Shown: piece by piece, positions 1 to 10,103 of the stretch
Layout of the letters: the number at the start of each line of letters is the position of its first letter
Numbering within the stretch: position 1 is the first letter of the stretch
From: Massospora cicadina
Lineage: Eukaryota > Entomophthoromycota > Entomophthoromycetes > Entomophthorales > Entomophthoraceae
Length of the DNA: 64,000 bases
Reading direction: 5' to 3'
NCBI GenBank assembly: GCA_022478985.1
Contig: JAKSZP010017356.1
Span: 1 to 64,000 of the forward strand
The notes under the pieces: generated by a model
Database searches by the model: none
The model's input: the letters and a program-made list of their open reading frames with translations, nothing else
What the model was told of the DNA's origin: nothing
Translations under genes and position numbers: made by a program

Positions 1-1570
1 CAAAAGCTGCGAGGAGAACTTCAGCTTCTTTGCGGGCTTCAGGAAGTTGGGTGAAAAGGGGAGATACTGTGGCGGGTGATTTTGGCTGAGGGGTTGAATG
101 AAGCAAGCGTTGCGACATTCATAACAGCGATTTTAGCATCATCAAATAGTTTTGAGATGTCACTGCAGGGAGATTCAGGGAAGTTGGGGGGAAGAAGATG
201 GTGGGCAGGCCATGCTGGAGATGAGCCACTGACTGGGCCACCGCGGTGCGTAGTTTTGGGCAATGAGGAGAGGCCACCGCAGCTAAGGCGAGCTGGTGGT
301 CACTTTGGGAGGGGGCTGTATTGGGTAGAGGAGCAAAATGGCGAGGGGTAGGGGTTTCATCGAAGTCAGGAAGGAAAAATTCTGCCCAACCATAATTTCC
401 ATGGCAGAGAGGTTGACCTGTATGCTTGCTAATGAGGATATCACCTTATTCGTCAGTTTCAGCCAATAGATCCCATGGATTTTGGTTCACTGGAATAGTG
501 GCGTTTAAATTTGAGTGGGTAGGATTGGGCGAATGGGCAGCTGCTTGGGTGCGAATGTTGGTCCAAGAATTGCTCTGATTAGCTGGCGTAGATTTAGGTG
601 GGAGAGTGAGGATGGAGGTTTTGGGTGGGGCTGATTTTCCATGTGGGCCCACTGAACGAGATTGGAGGGTGGGAGGGGGCAGCAAAGCGCCCCATACTGA
701 ACCTCCAGAGGGGGGCTCAGAAGCTGCATCAGCGGATTTGGCCTTAGGGCATGATCTTTTTGCATGGTCAAGGCCAAAGCAGAGGGAACAAATCTGCCTA
801 CCATTATCGACCCAAGCCCAAAAAAATGATCAGGCGCTGCAGCCACATTAGCACGGGGTGGGATTTGTTGGGCTATGGTAGGGTGGTGTAGTATGATGGT
901 GGCTGTTGCACGAGGAGCAGCAAGGCGTTCTGCACCAGATGGAATGGCAAAGATGAGGTTGGGCTGAGTGCCATAAGCCATGAGCCCCGCGACCAACTGG
1001 TCATACAAAACCTGGGGTGGAAGGTGGGATGGGAGATTTGCAAAAGATACCACTAGCGTGGTGTCTGAAGGGAGGCGAGTACGGGTTGTGGGAATGGGGT
1101 TTATTTATAAATTAGAGGAGTTTGTGCTGCCGCTTCAGCATCCTCCTCAGATTGGAACCCAACGTCAAAGTAGCCCTTAAAAGGGCGGAAATCTATAAAG
1201 CCAGCTGGCGCAAAGGCTGTAGTGGCTAGGTCAATAATTGCCTTATTGGCATATGGGAACAAACGCCCATAGTCCACTCTGAGGCAATAGCGAATAGCAG
1301 AGCGAGGGAGGGCGAGAGGATGGGGGCGAGAAGGGTGGACGCGCGCCAGGTGGAGCGCTAAGTCCCATGGGGGGACAAAACGGTTGGAAGCAGTGGGCGG
1401 GCTGTTTGAACCCGTCCAAACGCGCTTGCCTGCAGGGTGGAAAACGCTAGGTGGGGGTGCACTGCTGCCCCACACTGGGGTGGCAGGCGGCAGAGCCAAG
1501 GACATCAAACAATAGGTTTGGGCAGATGGCTATGGATAAATTAACCTAAATTTAAAATCGCTCAAAAGTG
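1..1570 (-). mobile_element. LINE-1 copy, 5' portion (ORF1 region)
   Basis: Non-LTR retrotransposon read on the minus strand, its 5' end near 1570 and its 3' part beyond the window start. It abuts the RNase H region of Gypsy-A (resuming at about 1590), so it probably inserted into that element. Identification rests on homology by eye to two other copies (59389-61315 and 61331-63223): all three encode the same block (LxxxYxxLFPY, FIDFRP..GYFD). No ORF2 is visible because the window ends inside the ORF1 C-terminal region. Target duplications cannot be checked here. Confidence 0.75.
446..1508 (-). pseudogene. LINE ORF1 protein (nucleic-acid-binding, CCHC), frameshifted
   Basis: ORF1-like protein that would coat LINE RNA in the cytoplasm. 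The first part starts at an ATG at 1508 and runs about 135 codons with the conserved block RLFPYANKAIIDLA...FIDFRPFKGYFDVGF. A second stretch (1053 downwards) continues with SFANLPSHLPPQVLYDQL. A CCHC zinc knuckle (C-SL-C-FGLD-H-AKRS-C) lies at about 749-790, in another frame than the preceding segment, so there is a frameshift near the T-run upstream of it. The C-terminal part contains NQNPWDLLAETDE followed by an in-frame stop. It is proline-rich before the end. Probably not translated intact. Confidence 0.7.
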
Positions 1571-1593
1571 ACTTTGAGCGGTTAAAGAGTTTT

Positions 1594-3180
1594 TTTTGAC
1601 CGAGAATTTATTGTTCATACTGATGCATCATTAACAGCAATTGGAGCCAATTTGTCCCAAGTCATAGAAGATGGCGAAGAGCACCCAGTAGCTTATGCTA
1701 GTCAGACCCTAAATGCCCATGAAAGAAATTATACTGTAACATAAAGAGAGTGTTTGGCCGTTATATATGCCTATAAACAGTTCTGAGTATACCTTTATGG
1801 AGTGCATTTCACCGTGGTTACTGATCATGCATTCCTTAAGCTGGCTTAACAATTTAAAGGATCCAGAAGGACGTTTGGCTCGCTGGGCACTTAAGTTGCA
1901 GGCTTATGAATATACCATTAAGCACCAGGCTGGTGCTAAGCATCAGAATTCTGATTGTTTGTCCCATCTTCCCATCATAGCAACCCTCTTCCAGCCGGCG
2001 GATGCCTTGTTCCAGAAGATGGTTAATGGGGCTTTTGCCGATGATTCTGAACAAGTGCAGAAATTTCTCTCCGAATTAAGAAAGGATACCCAGACTGAAA
2101 AAGGAGTCTTATTCAAAGTGATTGATGGAAAGAAATATATATTTCCACGTCCCTCAGCTTGAGCAGATCTAATTTTGGCTGCTCATAAGGCTACTGGCCA
2201 TGGAGGCTTTAAGAAAACCAAGGAGTAGCTTAAGCAAAATTACTATTGGGAATTGATGCATTTTGACATCCATGAAACTTTGAGCTGTTGCCAAGAGTGT
2301 CAAGGGGAAAAACCCTACCAAAAAGCTACTTTGTACCAGCTTGTTCGGCCCAAATTTGCTTGGCACACTATATCTATAGATGTGGTTGGACCCCTCCCAA
2401 TTAGCAATATGAAAGCCAAATATTATTATTGTGGCAGTTGATCACTTAACAAAATGGGTCAAAGCCAGAGCTATTTGGGACTTAGGAGCCTCAACAACTG
2501 CTAAGTTTATCTTGGAGCAAGTTATTCATTGGCACAGATGTCCTCAATGTATATTGATGGATAATGGCACAAATTTTACTGCAGTTATTCTCAGAAGCTT
2601 AATTAATTAATGGGGGTGCATGGTGTTCTGTCAACTCCATACCATCAAGAGACAAATGGTACAGTAGAACGAGTTAATGGAACACTTGTCAATATCCTAA
2701 GGAAGATAAATCTTAGAATCCTCTGAATGGAGCAAATTCCTCAGTTCAGCCATTTTTGCCTACAACATCTCTTACTATTCAGCCACGAAGATGTATCCAT
2801 TCCAACTTCTGTATGGGAAGCATCCAGCCTTACCACCATTGCTGTATTTTTTATTACAAGAACCCAGAAATTGAGCTATTCTCAGTATGTCAAGAGGCTT
2901 GCTGAGACCTTAATTAAGCTGAAAGTCCAGGCTTTTGATAATAACTTCAAACTTTGTAAGGCCTGACATGAAAAAGATCAAAAAACCTGATACAATTGCC
3001 CAAATTTGCTGTGGGGATGAAATATTATTTTGTAATACCTATGGTTTGGGCTGAATTCAAAAGTTAAATTGCATTTGGGTTTGTCCATTTGAAGTTATTG
3101 AGAAGACTCAAACTTTCCTTACACTATTAAGGAGAAAATTTGGGTCATGAATATAATTGAGTCTATGCTAAATTCCTAAG
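1594..3180 (+). pseudogene. Gypsy-A RNase H and integrase, degenerate
   Basis: C-terminal half of a Ty3/gypsy pol. RNase H begins at once (FIVHTDAS, then HPVAYASQTLNAHERNYTV), with a stop at 1742-1744. The connection ends in the family signature KHQAGAKHQNSDCLSHLP. Integrase follows: a zinc-binding region near 2190-2320 (H..H, CCQEC), a catalytic core with an ISIDVVGPLP block near 2375, DNGTNF near 2562, and the [13 protein letters not shown] block near 2640. A GPY/F-like C-terminal module is too decayed to delimit. At least five stops or frameshifts break the frame, so no protein is expected. The order PR-RT-RH-IN seen in the related copies places it in Ty3/gypsy. Confidence 0.8.
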
Positions 3181-3195
3181 GAAGTTTAAAAAGCA

Positions 3196-3415
3196 GCCCA
3201 ACTAGAAGAGAGGAATTTTTATATAATGTATATATAGTAAATTGATACTAATAGTTTATGAGAAAGATTAATAATAAAATGAAAAAATAATATATAATAA
3301 TGCAAAAGAAAAAAATTCTATCATCTATATACATAATAAAAAAAGAGAATAAGATTTTATATTTCAAGTAATAAGAAAACTATAAATTTTAATAAATAAA
3401 ACAAATTTTATTCCT
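3196..3415. other. AT-rich spacer of Gypsy-A
   Basis: Very A/T-rich sequence downstream of the integrase remnant. No gene, terminal repeat or RNA is recognised. Gypsy-D has a shorter AT-rich stretch at the equivalent place (about 35960-36050). Confidence 0.5.
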
Positions 3416-3420
3416 CAGCT

Positions 3421-4173
3421 TTGAGGGGAGAGGCAACTCAGAACCTGAACTTTCATCTTCACGTGCCAATTCAGCCCAGTCTAGTTGCTGGGCGACAAGA
3501 AAAAGGGCCATAATAGCATAGAGCTAGATGCACCGTGCACTCATTGAAGACAACTCCCAGCAAATAATGTGGAGAGGAGGCAAAAACCCATTTATAGTTA
3601 CCCAATTGAGCCCACAATTGGGTGGGAAAAATGCACCCAAGAGAAGACAGTCAACTAGAAAATCAGTTTGAACTGATAAATTTTTGGGGTTGACAATTTA
3701 ACACAATAAACCTGGGTTTTCCACCACTCAATTAGAGGAGGAACATGCAACAAATGACCTGAAGGCATCCGGTTGGGGAAAAGGCGCATAAGATGGCTGA
3801 CTATGGCCATCCTGGGGAGGTATTCATCAGCGTTATCCTGATGAAGGGCCTCAAAAGCTGCCCGAATGGCCAAGCAAAAATGAACATCTTGAATGTCATG
3901 GGCATTCAAACCCAAAGAGGAAGAAAAATTGGGCCGATTCTCAAGCGGCTTGGACCAGGAACCAAGGATCTCTCCACAAAGCTGTCAACCTGAACAAACT
4001 CTTGAGGTTGAACAGAGGTATCTTAAGCCAACAAAAGATGAATATGGTTATAAAGATGATCATATTCAGCCCAAGTTTCGCTGAGCAGTTGGCCTCAACG
4101 AAAATAGTTGGCCAACCCCAGCAGTGCACTGTAGTTTTGGGCCATTGGGAAATGGCCGAGTACAAAGAGAAAC
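3421..4173 (-). pseudogene. Antisense coding-like segment of Gypsy-A, distal part
   Basis: Minus-strand continuation of the frame starting at 11363; the two were adjacent before Chromo-C inserted. The best stretch (3915 to 3655) encodes DVHFCLAIRAAFEALHQD and then EYLPRMAIVSHLMRLFPNR, which looks like real but decayed protein rather than random translation. Stops separate it from flanking stretches. No known domain is recognised. It lies between integrase and the 3' LTR, opposite in sense to the element. It could instead be a remnant of an unrelated inserted element. Confidence 0.4.
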
Positions 4174-5063
4174 TGTCAAGAGAGTGTCTGTAACTCTCTC
4201 ATTTCCAGCAAGGTAATGTGGGATGCAAACCCACATTGCTAGGGAACTAGCCATTAAAAGAATGGGTAGGAAGGCACCTCGAGCAGTGCCAGTGCAAAGG
4301 GTACCCCAGGCAAGTGTGTAAAGAGCACATAAAATACCAGGTAGGTAAGGAACATCACCGCTTGAGTGGACCCCAGAGGGGCGTCCATAATCAAGTGTGG
4401 CTTGATGTCAGGGGCTTTGGGTGCCTCAATCTGGAGGGGACCTGGGCCCCCACAGGTGCCCCTGGGATTTTGGTAAATTGCGAGATAAGGTAGTGGCCCA
4501 CATGGTTGGAGACCTTCCCGAAGAGTTCCACCACCAAGTTTGCCCAAGGAACCATTGAAAAAACGTAAAATAATGGGGGTTTTATTAAGAAAGTCGATCA
4601 ACAAGGAATGTTGGTTGCAAAAACATATTTAAAATGGGCCAGGGAAATTTAGGTTCTGCGGAAGTGCACCCAAGCCTTGACGCTCTAATAAACAGATGCT
4701 TCCATCCGTTTTGGTAAAATACACTGAAAGTGCCTTCACTTGAGTAATCTATTGAAGCCTTATTTTAGCTGAATTCAAAATTTCATAGCTGGAGCAGGAT
4801 TCGAACCCTTGCTCTCTAACTAAGCGAAATAGAACCATCTCCATTTAAAACATAAATCGTTTGTTTCAAGGCCTGGGCTGAGATAAGAGGCTGGGCGTTT
4901 TGCACCCCATCAGTATCAACCTGAGCATGCTTGGCCTGCACCCAGCGTTGATCTGAGGTGTGCTTTAGGCCAGGGAGAGCCTGAAGCTTCATCTTCTGGG
5001 CCTCCTGTCGCCCAGCCTTATCTCTAGCATCAGTGCCTACTATTATGTCATCCAACCATGACA
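4174..5063 (-). repeat. Chromo-C 3' LTR
   Basis: 890-bp terminal repeat, TG...CA on the minus strand (TGTCATGG at 5063 to CTTGACA at 4174). It matches 10104-10993 along its whole length. It keeps CG at four sites where the other LTR has TG or CA. It contains a tRNA-like stretch at about 4788-4838. GAAAC precedes it on the plus strand as the target duplication. Confidence 0.93.
4788..4838 (-). other. tRNA-like D-arm/T-arm fragment inside the Chromo-C LTR
   Basis: On the minus strand a D-arm-like stretch (CGCTTAGTTAGAGAGC) is followed at once by a T-arm (GGGTTCGAATCCTGC), which includes a consensus pol III B box (GGTTCGAATCC). The anticodon arm is absent, so it is not a tRNA gene. The copy in the other LTR (about 10727-10770) has lost the CG of the B box. 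Confidence 0.5.
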
Positions 5064-5083
5064 TTACCCTCTCCTCCTTCTTG
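5064..5083 (-). promoter_or_regulatory. Chromo-C polypurine tract
   Basis: On the minus strand, AAGAAGGAGGAGAGGG runs into TAA and then the LTR start TGTCATGG. In LTR elements this tract primes plus-strand DNA. Here it also encodes the last codons of pol. Confidence 0.8.
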
Positions 5084-6281
5084 GGCTCCACCCCCCTCCA
5101 GGGGCGTTTTCTAAGGAGAAGTTCTCATGTGCTGGCGGCAACTTCATAGCAGCAACGGCTGGCTCCGGCTGAGATCCTGCAGCCTCAGGGAAACAATTAT
5201 GAAATGATTCAATCAGGTCTTGGCCGTGTACACAATCCCATGCTGGCACCCAGCTGTTCTCTGCTGCGTCAAATCCTTTCCAAGATACCAAGTACTCAAG
5301 GCGTCGCTTAACCTGGCGGGAGGCTACTATATCCTCCACTTCCCATTCTGGTGCCCCATCCACAAGATAAGCCTCAGGGGTCACAGGAGGAGGGCCCTCA
5401 AACAAGGTCAACTTGCTTTTATGAAAAACGGAGAAGATCTGAGACGCGGAGGGAAGATTTAACTGGTATGAGGCATGTCCCACCTTTCTAACTTCCTGGT
5501 AAGGACCAATCCTCTTTGGACCCAGTTTTTTGCATGGCTGCTTGATAGGGATGTTGCAAGCATCAAGCATCACGAGATCCCCTTCCTTGTATGCTGGACC
5601 CATTTGGCGCTTTCCATCAGCATTCTCCTTATAAACCAGCATAGCCGCCTCCAAACTTGTGGACACCCCTTTATGAACCTTATTGAGAGTCTTAGCAAAG
5701 TCCAGCACCGCTTCCATTTTGGAACCACAGCTGGGCTCCATGTTAAACGCAGGGTTAAAGCCGTGGTTAGCAAAAAAAGGTGAACAACCGATTGATGAAT
5801 GCAAAGTGTTGTTGTAACTAAAGTGGGCCATGGGAAGGTGAGGAACCCAATCCAAATGGTCTGCGGTGGTGTAACAACGCAGAAATTGTTCCAAGCACTG
5901 ATTCACTCGCTCAGTCTGCCCATCTGATTGGGGGTGATAAGCAGTTGAACGGCAGGGGTGGATCTGAAGAGTCTTATACAACTCTTCCCAAAAGACGGAG
6001 GTGAACTGGGGTCCCCGGTCACTAATGATTTCTTGAGGAGCCCCATGAAGCGCAAATACATGGGTAACGAAGAGCCTGGCCATTTCAGCGGCAGTTACAG
6101 TTGTTCTGCAAGGAATAAAGTGGGCGAACTTTGTAAAGCAGTCCACCACCACCATGATTGCATCATACCCATCTGAAACAGGTAACTCCACAATGAAATC
6201 CACCGATAAAAAAGTCAAGGGCCCTTCAGCCTTTTGGACTGGTACCAGCAACCCTGCTAAAGGTTGCCAATTGGGTTTCAT
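5064..6281 (-). CDS. Chromo-C integrase core and chromodomain (3' end of pol)
   Basis: Open frame of about 405 codons. The integrase core has its first Asp in SVDFIVELP (about residue 27), the second in SDRGPQFTSVFWEEL (about 88), and the Glu in HPQSDGQTERVNQ, giving the D,D,E triad for strand transfer. A basic C-terminal integrase domain follows (GPAYKEGDLVMLDACNI). Residues about 310-365 form a chromodomain (EDIVASRQ, YLVSWKG, ENSWVPAWD), which in chromoviruses guides integration towards modified chromatin. The zinc-binding part lies upstream (CKEC just before 6281), separated by a stop, and the first ATG is internal to the domain. The TAA stop directly abuts the LTR. Best preserved pol segment in the window. 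Confidence 0.88.
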   Translation of the reverse strand: MKPNWQPLAGLLVPVQKAEGPLTFLSVDFIVELPVSDGYDAIMVVVDCFTKFAHFIPCRTTVTAAEMARLFVTHVFALHGAPQEIISDRGPQFTSVFWEELYKTLQIHPCRSTAYHPQSDGQTERVNQCLEQFLRCYTTADHLDWVPHLPMAHFSYNNTLHSSIGCSPFFANHGFNPAFNMEPSCGSKMEAVLDFAKTLNKVHKGVSTSLEAAMLVYKENADGKRQMGPAYKEGDLVMLDACNIPIKQPCKKLGPKRIGPYQEVRKVGHASYQLNLPSASQIFSVFHKSKLTLFEGPPPVTPEAYLVDGAPEWEVEDIVASRQVKRRLEYLVSWKGFDAAENSWVPAWDCVHGQDLIESFHNCFPEAAGSQPEPAVAAMKLPPAHENFSLENAPGGGWSPRRRRG

Positions 6282-6487
6282 CTGATTTCAGATCAGGCAC
6301 TCTTTGCAGTACCGCCTTATCTGAACAGGCAAGCCCTTCCAATTGTAAGTGCGTCATATCAACTCCAAGATTTTTGCTTTCCCAGGATGACCAACGGTGA
6401 TTCCGTCATAATGGACCTAGATGATCTCCAGGCGCAGTGGTCCAGCAGGAACCCATAGGCGTCCCTGAAACCACACCATCTCATTCT

Positions 6488-8068
6488 TCACGTGATAACC
6501 CTGGATAAGTCCTCCTGATTCAGAGCACTCTTAGCGAGAACAACAGCATATTCGGCTGATAATGGCTTAGAAAGAACTACCTTCCTAAACATGCTATATT
6601 CTGCTGCATTTTCCAAAGGCATGAGCGCTGGCGTATGTACCGTGGACTTAGGAAGCTGAGGCAGAATCATAATCAGGGGAATCATTAACTGAGTGTTGTG
6701 AATCTCTACCTCCTTTGGATTGGGAGCCAAAGCAGGGTCGCGGCTCAAAGCATCCGCCAAACCATTCTCTCCTTGCCCTTGGTGAACTCATAGGAAAATG
6801 TAAATAGGGCATGGGTCTCATGCCAACGGGTCTGACGTGGTGTTAAAACATGTGGAGCATGGTAGTACAACAGGCTTGGTGGTCAGTGCGTACCCAGAAT
6901 TGTTGGGAAGAGCCTTGTAAGTGGTGACGCCAATAAGTCAGCGCCTCCACCACTGCTAATAACTCCTTGTCATAAACGGCGTAGTTTAACTCATGAAGAG
7001 ACATTTTCCTAGAAAATTATCCCACTGGATGATCAGGCCCATCTTCACCCACCTGTAACAGGGCAGCCGCAATGGTAAAGTTGGAAGCATCTGAGGACAC
7101 AATGAACTCCTTTTCAGGATCAACATGGCGAAGGATAGATGTGGATAATAAGGTGAACTTCACCGCTTGGAAAGCATCCTCCAAAATGGGGGACCACTGA
7201 AGCACCTTGGCACCGCTAGCCTTATATAAGGGGGCTGCCACCTCGGAGAGACTGGATGTGAACTTCTTGAGGAACGTACACGTCCCCCAAAAGCTCCTCA
7301 GTTCCTTGACAGAGGTGGGGGTAAGCCACTCACTAATAGCCTTTTCCTTGTCTGGAGTTATCATATGGCCCTGGTCAAAAATGACGTTGCCCAGAAAAGT
7401 AACCTGGGACTTGAAGAACTCACATTTACTAATCTTGAGTGTAAGGCATGCGGCCCTCAATCTCTCCACTACTTGTCAAAGGTGAACTGCATGTGACTCA
7501 TGATTGGGGGGAAAAACCAGAATGTCATCCATGTAGGCAACCGCACATACCCCCAACAAGTCTCCCAACGCAGCATTAATGCAGCGTTGAAAGAGGGCAG
7601 GGGCATTCTTAAGCCCAAAGGGCATAACACAGAACTGGAAAATTCCTTTTCTGGTACAGAATGCGGTTAACCATTCCTAGCCCTTCTTTACCTGGATTTG
7701 ATTAAATGCATTGAGGCAGTCCAACTTGGAGAAACTTTTGCCTTTTCCACATGGCGTGCAATATGGGAATCTAAAGAGATGGGATTGAGGTCAGGTACAG
7801 TCATATTATTTAAATTTCTTTAATTGACACATGGACATAGAGTTCCATCAGCCTTCTCCACAAAGGGAAGTGGGGAGCAAACAGGAGAGGTACGCTGAAA
7901 GATGGCACCTTTGGCCAACTGCTCCTTTACCCATACATCTAAAACCTCTTCCTCTCGGACAGTCAATGGGTATATGGGAGAAGTAATATGCACCAGATCC
8001 ACACTAAAGTTTAAATTCACAATCAAACTCGGAATGTTCTGGTAGCATACTAGCTGAAGCTGCATCAA
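6488..8068 (-). pseudogene. Chromo-C reverse transcriptase and RNase H, broken
   Basis: RT begins near 8068 (PLTVREEEVLDVWVKEQL, then GAIFQRTSPVCSPLPFVEK). The catalytic YMDD is at 7524-7535 (VAYMDDILVF). A stop follows at about 7470, then the RT thumb (LRAACLTLKISKCEFFKSQ) and the start of RNase H (FIVSSDASNFTIAAALLQVG, to about 7017). RNase H continues with stops to the connection ending MADALSRDPALAP (6760). The domain order and the ADALSR connection motif are typical of Ty3/gypsy. At least three disruptions are visible; splicing is unlikely to explain them because no consensus junctions flank them. Confidence 0.82.
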
Positions 8069-9131
8069 AAGAAGATGCCAACTCCTCCAAACAGTAAGGT
8101 AAGGAAAATCCCACAGTGTGCTTTAGCAAAGGGGCAAGATATGGACTGGGAACCTTGGGCCAATGGGGTAATTTGCCTTGGGTGTTATCCTCAGACAAGG
8201 GAACAATCAACTGGTGACCATTTATTAATGACAAGGATAAAGTGTTTTCTTTTGAATTTGTTCTGACGTCAAACTTCCGCCACCACTCAACACCCAAAAT
8301 GATGGGAAACAAGAGGTTTCTGATAGCTTGAAACTGGTCAGATAATAGATAAGAACCTATCTGGAAATCGATTGACTCCATGATGTTCAGTGTGGGGATA
8401 CCTTGAGAAGCCCCACCTCTAACCATGCCACCTGGTGAGTAACTCAACTCAAGGTAGTCAGCAAGATTTTGGTCAATAAAATTATTTGAGACACCACTAT
8501 CCACCAAAATAGTTGTGCTAAACTTTCCATAAGAGGATGTAAGGGTAGCAGACAACAAGAAGTATCCAGAATGGGATTTATTCAACGCAAAAAACGCCAT
8601 CAACTCACCACCAAATTCTTCTTCTGGCTTAAACAAGCCATCAGGGTAGGTTTTGGAATCATAGAAGGGGGAAGGATTGTGAGCCACTATTACTACTGAG
8701 GCCACATATCCTACCACATCTTCTGCAGGTGCATATACATCTTTAAATCTGTGACGAAGTTCCTTCTCCACTTCATGAGAACCCCTAATCATGGTAGGGG
8801 TCAAACGAGGGTTCTCAGGAGTAATCTGGTAGACTGAAATGGAGTCCTCATCCAGACCATATGAGCAAATAAAAGGTTCATTTTGGGATAAATTGCTCAC
8901 ATCATAGAATGCGTTTTTTTGTTTGAATGAACCCTCACTCGTTCCAAGGGTTTGATGTGCATCGTTATCCAGGGCCATCACCCCCAAGCCCTGAGCCGAT
9001 GCCTCAGCATGCACCTCAGAAACGTGTTGGTGAGAAAAAATGATGACAGAATTGTTTTTGTTAAGTTCAGGTTTGGACCCTTCGATGTTCCCAATTTCCG
9101 CTGAGATGGGGAGAAAATCAGTGGGAAGCAT
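8004..9131 (-). CDS. Chromo-C aspartic protease region
   Basis: Open frame of 375 codons from an ATG at 9131. The active-site motif VDSGVSNNFID is at about residue 209 (DNA about 8493-8510), with Ser in place of Thr of DTG, common in chromoviruses. The second protease hallmark is FPIILGVEWWRKFDV, the usual hydrophobic-Gly segment. The first 200 residues match nothing I recognise and may be the gag-pol linker or gag C-terminus. The end overlaps the RT frame starting at 8068 in another register. It would process the polyprotein in the virus-like particle. The frame itself is unbroken. Confidence 0.78.
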   Translation of the reverse strand: MLPTDFLPISAEIGNIEGSKPELNKNNSVIIFSHQHVSEVHAEASAQGLGVMALDNDAHQTLGTSEGSFKQKNAFYDVSNLSQNEPFICSYGLDEDSISVYQITPENPRLTPTMIRGSHEVEKELRHRFKDVYAPAEDVVGYVASVVIVAHNPSPFYDSKTYPDGLFKPEEEFGGELMAFFALNKSHSGYFLLSATLTSSYGKFSTTILVDSGVSNNFIDQNLADYLELSYSPGGMVRGGASQGIPTLNIMESIDFQIGSYLLSDQFQAIRNLLFPIILGVEWWRKFDVRTNSKENTLSLSLINGHQLIVPLSEDNTQGKLPHWPKVPSPYLAPLLKHTVGFSLPYCLEELASSFDAASASMLPEHSEFDCEFKL

Positions 9132-9569
9132 CTAACGTTTCAAGGAAAAACCACTAGTTGAGGAAGCTCTATTTATAGGGTGACCATGGGTGACATCATC
9201 ATGGCAGAATCATCCGAAACCTTTACTTCATTCTTGGGTCTAGACCCCTGTACATTTCAAATTTGGAAGAAGTAGAAGGATTAAAAGAATAAGATACCTT
9301 CATTTCCAGAGGCGCGCGTGACTTTTTGGCTTCCATATTTATATGATTTGATCCCATGATGGCCAAATTACCTGGCCCCTTCCAGGTTGGGGTGGAGAAA
9401 CTACCCCAAAGGGTTTTGACAAGATGATTAAATTTGGAAGGAGGCGACTGCCAAATTGGGGAGTTTCACATTGAGATGTCCAAGGTCAAATGGAGAAATG
9501 ACCTTTTAACTTCGTTGGTTAAAGGCAAAGCCTGGAATTTTTCGCAGAATTCACTCAAGTATACTTTCA

Positions 9570-10103
9570 TCAGACGACCTGCTTGACGCAGAGAAAGAAC
9601 TCAAAGAAGGAATGGAAGGAGGCTTCATCAGGTTGATTCTGCTCCAAGACCTGTTCCAAACCCCCTATTGTTTGCCACAAGAGCGGCTGTGTGCGGAGTA
9701 CCACAAAAACCCAGTCACCCGCCTCAGGAGACAACTGGGACATTAGATCCACTCCTCACAAAAGTGGACGGGAAATAGACGTGTTTTTTCTTAAAGAGGG
9801 TTTTAGTTTCAGGGAAGCTAAGGCCTGATGAATTTCTGAGTAAATTTTGGGAGAAAGGTGGGAAATCACGATCTTAGGATTGTAAAAAGTCCAAGACCAC
9901 CAGGTACAAGCAGGAAGGGTGGGCACTTCCCAATCAGTAGTTGCAAGGATAACGCCGAGACGCACAAGTACAAAACCAAATGAGAAAACTGTGGTGAGCA
10001 CCATTGTGGCAGTGACAAATGGCCAGCGCACCCAATTTACTAATAAAGAAAGTCCCACATGGATAATTCTTATGCACGTATAATAAAAAGGTTGATTGAC
10101 TAA
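9570..10103 (-). pseudogene. Chromo-C gag remnant
   Basis: Lies between the 5' LTR and the protease frame, where gag is expected. Two open stretches (into 9756, and 9752-9570, with DWVFVVLRTQPLLWQTI and EASFHSFFEFF) are separated by a stop. Below 9570 (to 9132) there are many stops. No zinc knuckle or capsid signature could be read, so the assignment is positional. The first stretch includes very hydrophobic segments, unusual for gag and possibly reading the wrong frame. Confidence 0.45.
9989..10003 (-). promoter_or_regulatory. Chromo-C primer-binding-site candidate
   Basis: TGGTGCTCACCACAG on the minus strand differs in one base from the primer site TGGTGCTCACTACAG seen next to other left LTRs in this window. 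It lies 100 nt inside the LTR edge (10104) rather than adjacent to it, so its use is uncertain. Confidence 0.45.

Noticed and set aside
1559..1605. Hairpin CGCTCAAA...TTTGAGCG followed by a T-run, like a bacterial terminator
   Set aside because: The context is a eukaryotic LINE/gypsy junction; intrinsic terminators of this type do not apply. It may be the LINE 5' end or chance.
5220..6176. Several plus-strand frames of 70-100 codons
   Set aside because: Shadows of the Chromo-C integrase frame on the minus strand.
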